Of a DNA stretch of 64,000 nucleotides, positions 54,006-63,515 are shown one piece after another. How positions within the stretch are numbered: position 1 is the first letter of the stretch; the number at the start of each line of letters is the position of its first letter. A program made the position numbers and the translations under genes. Origin of the DNA: Xylocopa sonorina (Eukaryota; Arthropoda; Insecta; Hymenoptera; Apidae); the NCBI RefSeq assembly GCF_050948175.1, contig NW_027490124.1, forward strand, positions 1,550,001 through 1,614,000, written 5' to 3'. The notes beneath the pieces were generated by a model. It searched no databases and was not told where the DNA came from. It saw nothing but the letters and a program-made list of their open reading frames with translations.

Positions 54006-55588
54006 TTGTGACGTCTTGCGTACCGCCTGCCACCCATCAACCTCCTCGCACCCGCCAGCATCAACCCCTGGACGCATGCAACCAGCCAAACTTGCCTGCA
54101 GAACCAGCAACTGGAAGTGTTTGCGCGCGCATACCTGCACGCGCTCACTTACACCGAGTTTCGCTGCCTCACTCGCACCGACGAGTATACCTGTCTCGCT
54201 CGTACCGGGCACCAGTGTCTCACTCGCACCACCGAGTATACATGTCTCGGCCGCACCAAGGACGGCAGCCCTATCTCCCTCGCACCGAGGATTGCGTACT
54301 GCAGGAAGACGTAGCCGCAGCCCATCACCTGAAATGGGGTCTTTTCCAATTCCGGGAACAGGATCTGCTAGAACCTATATATTACTTCTAAGCTAGGACA
54401 TACATACCATATCATGACGCATATATAAGAATTCCTAGATCTAAGTTACACTAAGTAATATGCGTCCGGCCAGCGGCATGCGCCGCTAGCCCCACCACGA
54501 GCCGCGGGTCCCCACTCGCTGGACCGCGCGCTCTCCTCCTCGAGACGCGAGTCCCCCACTCGCGGGACCGCGATCTCCCTACCACCAGCGTCCGCGACCG
54601 TAGCGCCCCGCGAACCGAGGAGGTCAGAGACGCGTCTCCAGAGCACACACTCTGACTCGAGATCTCCTACCAAGGAGTCGAAAGCTCTAGTACTAGATCG
54701 TTAGCCACCTCAATGTGGGGTTCAGGCATTGTATTTCTATTTCCATTTTAACTTAGTCTTAGACTTAGAATAATTCCAGTTCTTGTATACTTTAAACCTA
54801 GAATATATTTTATTTTTACTATAACTATATCCAAGTACAAGTTCTTTTAGCAAGTCTACTATTTCCACATCCATTAATTTTATCAAGTGTTTATAATACT
54901 AGATCTACTTTTAACATTACATTTAACTACGAATTCTTTCACGGGTCCTTCCATACAACTGGGGTTGATCTTCATCAAATTGAAGGAGTATAGAAATCGG
55001 CTTTGTGACGTTGAGACCGCCGCTTATCCTTCAGATCTTAGTCGAAAGTACAGAAAAACCTGGTGAATGAATCATGCTTCCGGTTTGCGAAGAACGCGAC
55101 GTGCGAGTAGGAAGAATTTTATACGATCACTTGTGCGTGAATATTTGGAGGGCGTTCCGAGAACCCTCGTATACCAGCGACCTGCCTTCGCACCAGCCCA
55201 GACGCCGTTTTCCGAAGCGACCGTCGACGCTTCCGATCCAGACACCACGACGCATCACGCCGATTCTGCCACATTCAGCATCATCGCTGAATTCCGACCG
55301 CCGTCCTTCTCTTCGCTGGCGACTGATCGAGATTTCCGTAGCAGCCAACAGAACGAAATCCGCTACGATCCCAGCGAAAGACCCTCCAAGCCGTTTCCAC
55401 GTACAAATCGAGACAGAAGTCATCGAAAGGTAGGGTCATTCCCTTGTTATCCCGAGTGTTTTCGCTAGTGTCGCGTCAGTCAAAATTGTCGGACCCGGTC
55501 TTAACGCGTTCCCGCGGACCGAATTACCGAAAAATAGGCTCGTGTCGTAAAGCCTCCGGAGCAACGGAAAATAGTTTCACCGGACGTG
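54006..55588. other. Non-satellite island 2 at the satellite orientation switch
   Basis: About 1.58 kb unrelated to the satellite. The satellite on its left is on the + strand and on its right on the - strand. It contains a degenerate GC-rich minisatellite (54,144-54,290), a TATATAA word at about 54,422, a GC- and CpG-rich stretch (54,450-54,660), an AT-rich stretch (54,720-54,950) and a second GC-rich part. Overlapping open frames (55,067-55,468 and 55,074-55,433 +, 53,986-54,396 +) show no recognisable domain, and the several mutually overlapping frames argue for compositional artefact. The AT/GC zoning resembles LTR-type transposon DNA, but termini, primer-binding site and target duplication were not found. 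The element is therefore unassigned. Confidence 0.6.
54144..54290 (+). repeat. Degenerate GC-rich minisatellite, period about 25 bp (51-bp dimer)
   Basis: Variants of CTCACTCGCACCG start at about 54,144, 54,168, 54,195, 54,219, 54,246 and 54,275, alternating 24 and 27 bp. The best pair, 51 bp apart (54,168 and 54,219), also shares CGAGTATACNTGTCTCG. Confidence 0.7.
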
Positions 55589-58500
55589 ATACCTCGTATT
55601 CACCTCAAAAGAATGTAAATGCGACACTTCCTTGCTGGGAAATAGCGTTTCCAGATATCTACGTATCGAAGCAATAGAGATCTAATGCTTCTTACATCGC
55701 GATATCGCATCTCATTTCAATGTTTCGTAATAAGATATAATATTCATTGTGTAATGCTATGTATACCTCGTATTCATTTCAAAAGAATGTACATGCGACA
55801 CATCCTTGCTAGGAAATCGCGTTTCCAGATGTCTACGTATCGAAACAATAGAGTTCTAATGCTTCTTATATCGAGATATCGCATCTCATTTCTGTGTTTC
55901 ATGATAAGATATAATATTCATTGCGAAGTGTCATGTATACCTCGTATTTACTACAAAAGAATGTAAATGCGGCTCTACCTTGCCAGGAAATAGCGTTTGC
56001 AGATGTCTACGTATCGAAGCAATAGATTTCTAATGCTTCTTAAAAGGCGATATCGCATCACATTTCTATGTTTCATGATAATATATAATATTCATTGCGA
56101 AGTGTCATGTATACCTCGTATTTACTACAAAAGAATGTAAATGCGGCTCTACCTTGCCAGGAAATAGCGTTTGCAGATGTCTACGCATCGAAGCAATAGA
56201 TTTCTAATGCTTCTTAAAAGGCGATATCGCATCACATTTCTATGTTTCATGATAATATATAATATTCATTGCGAAGTGTCATGTATACCTCGTATTCACT
56301 TCAAAAGAATGTAAATGCGATACTTCCTTGCTATTACATGGAGTTTGTAGGTGTCTACGTATCGTAGCTATAGAGTTCTAATGCTTTTTAAATCGCGATA
56401 TCGCAGCTCATTTCTATGTTTCATGATAAGATATAATATTCATTGTGGAGTGTAATGTATACCCCGTATTCACCTCAAAAGATTGTAAACGCGGCACTTC
56501 CTTGCCATTTAATAGCGTTTGCAGATGTCTACGCATTGTAGCAATGGAGTTCTAATGCTTCTTAAAACGCGATATCGCATCTCACTTCTATGTTTCATGA
56601 TAAGATATGATATTCATTGTGGAGACGTAGGTATACCTCGTATTCACATCAAAAGAATGTAAATGAGACACTTCCTTGCTAGGGAATAGCGTTTCCAGAT
56701 GTCTACGTATCGTAGCAACAGGGATCTAGTGCTTCTCAAAACGCGATATCGCATTTCATTTCCATGTTTCATGATAAGATATAAAATTCATTGCGAGGTG
56801 TCATGTATACCTCGTATTCCCTTCAAAAGAATCTAAATGCGACACTTCCTTGTTAGGAAATAGCGTTTGCATATGTCTACGTATCGTAGCAATAGGGTTC
56901 TAATGCATTTTAATCCGCGATATCGCATCTCATTTCTATGCTTCATGATAAGATATAATATTCATTGTGGAGACGTAGGTATACCTCGTATTCACTTCAA
57001 AAGAATAAAAATGCGACACTTCTTTGCTCGGAAATAGCGTTTGCAGATGTCTACGTATCGTAGCAACAAAGTTCTAATGCATTTTAAGTCGCGATATCAC
57101 ATCTCATTTCGATGCTTCATGATAAGATATAATATTCATTGTGGAGACGTAGGTATACCTCGTATTCACTTCAAAAGAATGTAAATGCGACACTTCCTTG
57201 CTAGAGAATAGCGTTTCCAGATGTCTACGTATCGTAGCATTAGAGCTCTAGTGCTTCTCAAGACGCGATATCGCATCTCATTTCTATGTTTCATGATAAG
57301 ATATAATATTCATAGCGAAGTGTCATGTATACCTCGTATTCATTTCAGAAGAATGTAAATGCGATACTTCCTTGCTAGGAAATAGCGTCTGCAGATGTCT
57401 CCGTATCGAAGCAATAGAGTTCTAATGCTTCTTAAATAGCGATATCGCATCTCATTTCTATGTTTCATGATAAGATATAATATTCCTTGCCAAGTGTCAC
57501 GTATATCTCGTATTCACTTCAAAAGAATGTAAATGCGACACTTCCATGCTACGAAATAGCGTTTCCAGATGTCTACGTATCGTAGCAATAGAGTTCTAAT
57601 GCTTCTTAAAGCGCGATATCGCATCTCACTTCTATGTTTCATGATAAGATACAATATATATTGCGAAGTGTCATGTATTCCTCGTATTCACTTCAAAAGA
57701 ATGTAAATGCGACACTTCCTTGCTAGGAAATATTGTTTTCAGATGTCTACGTATCGTAGCAATAGGGTTCTAATGCTTCTTAAAACGAGAAGTCGTATAT
57801 CATTTCTATATTTCGTAATAAGATATAATATTCATTGCGATGTGTCATGTATACCTCGCATGCACTTCAAATGAATGTAAGTGCGATACTTCCTTCCTAG
57901 GATATAGCGTTTGCAGATGTCTACGTATAGAGGCAATAGTGTTCTAATGCTTCTTAAAACGCGATATCGCATCTCATTTCTATGTTTCATGATAAGATAT
58001 AATATTCATTGCGAAGTGACATGTATACCTCGTATTCCCTTCAAAAGAATGTAAATGCGACACTTCCTTGCTAGGAAATTGCGTTTGCAGATGTCACCGT
58101 ATCGAGCAACTGATTTCTAACGCTTCTTCAAACGCGACATCGCATTTCATTTCTATGTTTCATGATAAGATATAATATTCATTGTGGAGACGTAGGTATA
58201 CCTCGTATTCACTTCAAAAGAATGTAAATGCGACACTCCCTTGCTTGGGAATAACGTTTGCAGATGTCTACGTATCATAACAATAGAGATGTAATACTTC
58301 TTAAAACGCGATATTGCATCTCATTTCTATGTTTTATGATAAGATATAATTTTCATTGTGAAGTGTCATGTATACGCCGTATTCACTTCAAAAGAATGTA
58401 AATGCGACACTTCCTTGCTAGGAAATAGCGTATCCAGATGTCAACGTATCAAATCAATAGATTTCTAGTTCTTCTTAAAACGAGATGTTGCATCTCACTT

Positions 58501-59480
58501 CTATGTTTCATGATAAGATATAATTTTCATTGCGAAGTGTCATGTATCCCTCGTATTCACTTCAAAAGAATGTAAATGCGAGTATTCCTTGCTTGGAAAT
58601 AGCGTTTGCAGATGTCTACGTATCGTAGCAATAAAGTTCGAATGCTACTTAAATCGCGATATTGCACCTCATTTCTATGTTTCATGATAAGATATAGTAT
58701 TCATTGTGGAGACGTAGGTATACCTCGTATTCACTTCAAAAGAATGTAAATGCGACACTCCCTTGCTTGGGAATAACGTTTGCAGATGTCTACGTATCAT
58801 AACAATAGAGATGTAATACTTCTTAAAACGCGATATTGCATCTCATTTCTATGTTTTATGATAAGATATAATTTTCATTGTGAAGTGTCATGTATACGCC
58901 GTATTCACTTCAAAAGAATGTAAATGCGACACTTCCTTGCTAGGAAATAGCGTATCCAGATGTCAACGTATCAAATCAATAGATTTCTAGTTCTTCTTAA
59001 AACGAGATGTTGCATCTCACTTCTATGTTTCATGATAAGATATAATATTCATTGCGAAGTGTCATGTATCCCTCGTATTCACTTCAAAAGAATGTAAATG
59101 CGAGTATTCCTTGCTTGGAAATAGCGTTTGCAGATGTCTACGTATCGTAGCAATAAAGTTCGAATGCTACTTAAATCGCGATATTGCACCTCATTTCTAT
59201 GGTTCATGACAAGATATAATATTCATTGCGAAGTGTCATGTATACCTCGTATTCACTTCAAAATAATGTAAATGCGAGTATTCCTTGCTTGGAAATAGCG
59301 TTTGCAGTTGTCTACGTATCGTAGCAATAGATTTCTAATTCTTCTTAAAACGCGATATTGCACCTCATTTCTATGTTTCATGATAAGATATAGTATTCAT
59401 TGTGCAATGTTATGTATACCTTGTCTACACTCCGAAAGGATGTAAATGCCACACTTCGTTGCTCGGAAATAGCGTTTCCA
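55589..59480 (-). repeat. 174-bp satellite in inverted orientation
   Basis: The same monomer read as reverse complement: CGTATTCACTTCAAAAGAATG, then AAATGCGACACTTCC, TTGCTAGGAAATAGCG, GCAGATGTCTACGTATCG, and so on. About 22 monomers. Two adjacent monomers at about 55,941 and 56,115 are near-identical (174 bp apart; GCGGCTCTACCTTGCCAGG). Several monomers have ATTGTGGAGACGTAGG in place of the usual ATTGCGAAGTGTCATG. The block starts directly after island 2, so the array changes direction across that island. No gene is visible; the open frame at 55,685-55,966 is satellite read-through. Confidence 0.95.
58181..59224 (-). repeat. 3-monomer higher-order repeat (522 bp), two units
   Basis: ATTGTGGAGACGTAGG at 58,181 and 58,703, and CGACACTCCCTTGCTTGGG at 58,231 and 58,753, are each 522 bp (3 x 174) apart, with very few differences between the units. 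This shows that the inverted block has also been amplified in multi-monomer units. Confidence 0.9.
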
Positions 59481-60180
59481 TTTGTTTACTTATCGGAGCA
59501 ATAGAATTCTATTGCTTCATTCAACACGATGTCGCAAGTCATTTCAATGATTCATGGTAAATTGCTATGTTCTATGCAATATGTTAAATTTGTCTGCATC
59601 TAGACCTTAGAAGGATGTGAATCCTATACTTACTTGCAACAGAATATCGTTTCCAGATCTCTACGTGTCCAAGCAAGACATTTCTAATACCTCATGCAGC
59701 GCGATGTCGCATCTCATTTCAACGTTTCAATGCAAAAAATCTGTAATCATATGTCCATAACATTGTGCTTAACTGCTAGAGGTCTTCAATAGAATGTGAA
59801 CTATATAATTCCATGCAACGGCATGGCGCTCCGTAGTGTCTGTCTGTTAAGGCAATCGAGCTAGAATTCTCCATGCAATGCGATGGCGCATCCCATTTCA
59901 TCGTTTCAAAGTAAGAATGCTGTAATCTCTTATGCATAGCTCTATGCTTATCTGCTTTAAAACTTCATAAGAATGTAAATTCTACAGCTCCATGCAACAG
60001 GATTGCCCTTCGTAGTGTCTACATGTCGAGACAATAGAGTACTAATGCATTATACAATGCCATGACTCATCTCATTTCAACGTTTCGAATTAAGTAAGCT
60101 GTAATCTTCTATGAAAAGCATTATAATTATCTGCTTCTACTCTACAATAGAATGTGAATTCTATAGATCCAAGCAACAGG
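59481..60180 (-). repeat. Decayed satellite edge monomers (about 175-179 bp)
   Basis: Four progressively diverged inverted monomers. Equivalents of ATCTCATTTCAACG lie at 59,536, 59,711, 59,890 and 60,069, giving spacings of 175, 179 and 179. Only scattered words survive (GTAGTGTCTACATGTCGAG, AGAATGTGAATTCTATA). The array ends near 60,180, where unique sequence begins. Divergence rising towards the border is typical of satellite array edges, which escape homogenisation. Confidence 0.85.
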
Positions 60181-60214
60181 AGGGCAGGCTCTCCACCATC
60201 CTACTGCCTGCCCT
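60181..60214. other. Perfect inverted repeat at the satellite border
   Basis: AGGGCAGGC (60,181-60,189) and GCCTGCCCT (60,206-60,214) form a 9-bp perfect GC-rich stem with a 16-nt loop. It lies at the first non-satellite bases. Confidence 0.75.
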
Positions 60215-61062
60215 GATGCGGGCAAAGGATTCCCAGGGCCACTCAAACCGCGACCAACATCTATCTTATTCTCTAACCGATTCATCGTTATGCGTTTTCC
60301 ATTAAGCTTGCCGGGATCAGTGATATTGATTCGCTCAATCTAAACTATTATTTTCTTTTTAAGTTTCTCGATTATTTTAGTTTCTCTCACGATATCGTCT
60401 ATTTCGTTGTACCTTACCCTTACAGTATGGTATATAATCTGTTGTTTTATATTTCTAGGATTTCCTCTTAATAAATGCAATGCTGCCACATATTCTCTTT
60501 CTCTTTCTCTTTAGTTGCATTGTTGTTATTTTATGCTTTTCACCCTCCACATTCACTCTCTACACCATCTCGGAACAGGCGTTATACAATTACTGCAGGA
60601 TGACGCCCCGGTCTCGTTACACCGAGATCGAGTGTTCTCTCTTGCATTCGTTGATTTATATATGTTATATATTGGAGAATATTTCCTCTTATCCTTTGTA
60701 TTTTTCGATTGAAATTACATTGACAGAAGTACGAGCTAGTTCTGCACGCCTATTTGAAACAACATTAAATCACCTTGTTAAACAATAATATATTAAATGT
60801 GACTTGGACTTTTAAATTTGAATTTATAAACATCTAACAGGTAAATATGTTTTTCTTACTATTCATATCATTATACATTCAGTGATTTATTGTGTGCAGT
60901 GATTTAATATATTAACTGCTTGATCATATTTTGCAATGAACTTTGCGTACCAAACATTGTTTTTACTCCTGATGGGAGTGGATATTTCATCGTTTTATAT
61001 TCTTATATGGCATTGATTATAAAAGTATATGACATCCTTTTTATGCAGTCATGTATAATTAT
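60215..61062. other. AT-rich unique flank, no supported gene
   Basis: No repeat structure and no recognisable domain. An open frame at 60,480-60,788 (+, 102 codons) begins with a hydrophobic stretch, but it overlaps another frame, is AT-driven and matches nothing I recognise, so I do not call it a gene. Confidence 0.6.
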
Positions 61063-61066
61063 GTAC
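61063..61066. other. Left target-site duplication GTAC
   Basis: GTAC directly precedes TGTGACGG at 61,067 and is repeated directly after CGTCACA at 62,496-62,499. Confidence 0.7.
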
Positions 61067-61606
61067 TGTGACGGTTTTTCCCGTTACAATCCGCAAGAAA
61101 AGGGTATATAGAACCAATAATAACGGGGTATCCAGAAGTTTAGTCCGGGGTTATATCGGGGTACAGAATATCCGCGTGCTTCGGCAACGCGAAGTACAGA
61201 GCAATAAATTTCCTATCCAGCAAGTATTTCGAAGCTGCGAGGCTGGGACTTTTTGGGCGCCAGCTACTCAAGAAGTAGCAAAAATTAATAAACCACGCAA
61301 CCGGGGGAAACCCGGTGCAAGATAACCCTCGAAATTTCGAAATACTCTTTCGCTCGACTGCTTCTAGCCGAGTGCGCAAATTAGGGTCGCGGGATACTGA
61401 ACTCACGGCTTCTTTCCAGATTGCCTCGGCGCGGTATTACAAAAGGGTATACGACACGCCGCGAATGACCGGGGATCACCACCCGTTATACAATACAAAT
61501 TACAATACGCGATATCACAATTGCGGCAGGAAACAAATGGGACGCTTTAGCGTATAAGGACTCACGTTCTCGTTTCCAACAAGTATGGATCTCGTTCAGT
61601 CCGTCA

Positions 61607-61608
<2 letters not shown>

Positions 61609-61689
<81 letters not shown>
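61609..61689 (+). repeat. (CT)n microsatellite
   Basis: About 80 bp of nearly pure CT dinucleotides, interrupted once by TT at 61,641-61,642. It lies within the putative LTR. Confidence 0.97.
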
Positions 61690-61692
<3 letters not shown>

Positions 61693-62447
61693 CGAATCGC
61701 TCCGTATAATCGCTTGCTCGGTTGCTCGCTAAGTAGTCGCTAAGTCGTTCAGAAGAATAAGAGGCTGTCTTCGTGCTGGCTAGCTCATTATATAGGTTTG
61801 CTGGGGGTCTTCGGATCCCCTTAGATCCTCCTTAGGGCTCCTTGATGGGGTAGGGCCATGCGCTTCGGTATTGTTCGGGGCATCGATCGGTAGATTTCGG
61901 CGATCTTCCCTGATCGCCCCCTCTGGTGTGTCTAGAGGGGGTCCTGTGGATTATTTGAACTGCGGCGCGTGTCGCGCGCCGCGCTTTCCACGGCTCACCT
62001 GCAATTCCGCTGCGCATCTTGAGTTTTCCTCTCCATGGGCTCAGGGGAGGGGTAGAGGTCCTTCTCACACCCGAGAACCATCCTATTTGTCTCCATGGAC
62101 TATGGCAGCGGTCTTATCGTTGCAGAGCTCTGAATCGTATCCTTCGGTCTTCAGGGTCTCTTCTTGCTCACTTCCCGACTCCTCCACCGTCGAGCCCGTC
62201 ACGCTACCTCGGCGCACAGCCCTTCCGCGAACCTGCGGTCTTATTATCCGCCGAAGAGACGTCTTATGGGTCGTTTCTTCCCTCAGTTCGCCAGTCTAAT
62301 CCGTAGAACGGAGAGAGAGAAACGAACGGGGGGGGGGGGATGTTCTACCATCGTGTATTTCACGCTCCTCGCAAATACAGCTATCGCGATGGTCCGTGTC
62401 GCGCTTCTCGCATGGGTGGTGATCTGCGAGCTAGTCTAACCGAAGCA

Positions 62448-62464
62448 GGGGGGGGGGGGGGGGG
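62448..62464 (+). repeat. Poly-G tract (17 G)
   Basis: A pure run of 17 G about 30 bp inside the right end of the putative LTR. A second run of 12 G is at 62,328-62,339. The lengths are prone to sequencing error. Confidence 0.9.
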
Positions 62465-62495
62465 TGAGCGAGCCTTGTGACTTCACCACGTCACA

Positions 62496-62499
62496 GTAC
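62496..62499. other. Right target-site duplication GTAC
   Basis: Directly follows the CGTCACA end at 62,495 and matches 61,063-61,066. A four-base match alone would be weak, but it coincides with the inverted termini on both sides. Confidence 0.7.
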
Positions 62500-62569
62500 A
62501 TACAAATTTGCGATTAAGTAGCTATGTGTTCAAATTCAATTCCGAATAATGCACTAAAAAGCATCCCAG

Positions 62570-62745
62570 ATAACAAACGGCAAGATGGTATCGATACCAT
62601 GTCGGCACTATATTGCCACTTCCGAGGAGTGTCAACTGATTCGTAGTCATCTGTGACCGGATTCGTTGACTAAAATGACAGAACGTGTTACCAGCACGTT
62701 CTAGACAAGCGAATCGCGCAGCACCAGCACCATGGTGACACGCGT
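62570..62745. repeat. Palindrome-rich segment, possible foldback repeat
   Basis: A cluster of dyads: the perfect 16-bp palindrome ATGGTATCGATACCAT at 62,585-62,600, GTCAAC...GTTGAC arms at about 62,634-62,670, AGAACGTG...CACGTTCT (8-bp stem, 7-nt loop) at 62,680-62,702, and CACCATGGTG at about 62,728-62,737. Such clustering suggests a small foldback or MITE-like repeat. No family was recognised and the ends are not defined. Confidence 0.45.
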
Positions 62746-63515
62746 ATCATCGCTCCATTCATGAATCTCCTCAGCAATGACGCACGATCACATTTGGCAA
62801 TGGGGAACCTATGCTTTCATACAAATTAGAACCGTTAGATGTCAGTAGATGTTCAGCATATGAGTATTGATAGACATTTTGATGGTCGTTTTCCTATATT
62901 TATAGTTATTGAGCGAGTCGTATATATTTCTTTCAATCCATCATAGACTAAAAATATTATTTATAAAAAAAATATTACTTATAAAATAAAATTCATGCTG
63001 TTGCGTCCCTAACTTCGCCTTGTGTAATTTTTGAAATAACATGCTGTCATCGTATTTAATGTAACCCTCAATTGCATGAATTTGCAACAATAAATTGAAG
63101 AAAATATATATAAAATAAGTGTGTATATTTTTATGACAAAGTAATTATCGACTTTATGGAAAAAATCGCCCTATCGAGCTAGTTTATAGAAAATAATAAA
63201 ATCGAGTTCTTATATCTTTGTTTTATGCCGGTGTATCTATTTTGGAATCAAAATAAATAAATTGCACAGTTTAGTCATTTTTCATATTTGCTTATAATTT
63301 TTATGGAAACAGCTTCCCCATTAGTAAATGTCAGCCTACGCCACAACCACGCGTGTAGCTATGGTGAGCTGATAGTGTCATTGTCACGGCCGTGTTGCCC
63401 GTGTGCTATATCTCGGTGCAAAATTCCAGAAAAACAAATATACTATGAGTAAAATAATAAACATCATAATATTAAATTTAACTCTGTTCATCGTTGCCTT
63501 GTTGGACACATCCAT
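62746..63515. other. AT-rich unique flank, nothing recognised
   Basis: Very AT-rich sequence with no open frame of note. The only structured patch is around 63,320-63,420, which is less AT-rich and contains the 10-bp palindrome CACGGCCGTG. Confidence 0.6.

Larger units (their letters stand above)
61067..62495. mobile_element. Probable solo LTR (1,429 bp), Ty3/Gypsy-like by its 4-bp duplication
   Basis: The element starts TGTGACG and ends CGTCACA, a perfect 7-bp terminal inverted match with the canonical TG...CA ends of LTRs. It is bounded by the direct repeat GTAC. Composition is distinct from the AT-rich flanks: GC-rich, with a (CT)n tract at 61,609-61,689, G12 at 62,328-62,339 and G17 at 62,448-62,464. 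A TATA-like ATTATATAGG lies at 61,787-61,796; it also reads as TATATAAT on the other strand, so orientation is unresolved. Each end forms its own small hairpin (TGTGACGG...CCGTTACA at the left, TGTGAC...GTCACA at the right). No internal pol domain or second LTR is seen nearby, so a solo LTR is the simplest reading. The open frames inside (such as 61,871-62,299) have no recognisable domain. A non-autonomous DNA transposon with short inverted ends is the main alternative. Confidence 0.65.

Noticed and set aside
53831..54148. Minus-strand 105-codon open frame spanning satellite and island 2
   Set aside because: It crosses the satellite/island junction and overlaps other frames. No domain was recognised.
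55067..55468. 133-codon open frame in island 2
   Set aside because: No start context or domain. Two other long frames overlap it, so it is a product of GC-rich composition. A decayed gag remains possible but unsupported.
1..60180. CENP-B box in the monomer
   Set aside because: The nearest candidates around CTTCGATACG and CTTCGCAATG lack the required A and CGGG positions.
60480..60788. 102-codon open frame with a hydrophobic start
   Set aside because: AT-rich context, an overlapping alternative frame and no recognisable family. Membrane-like residues follow from TTT/CTT-rich sequence.
61871..62299. 142-codon open frame inside the putative LTR
   Set aside because: Overlapped by other frames of similar length, no domain, and it lies in GC-rich LTR-like DNA.
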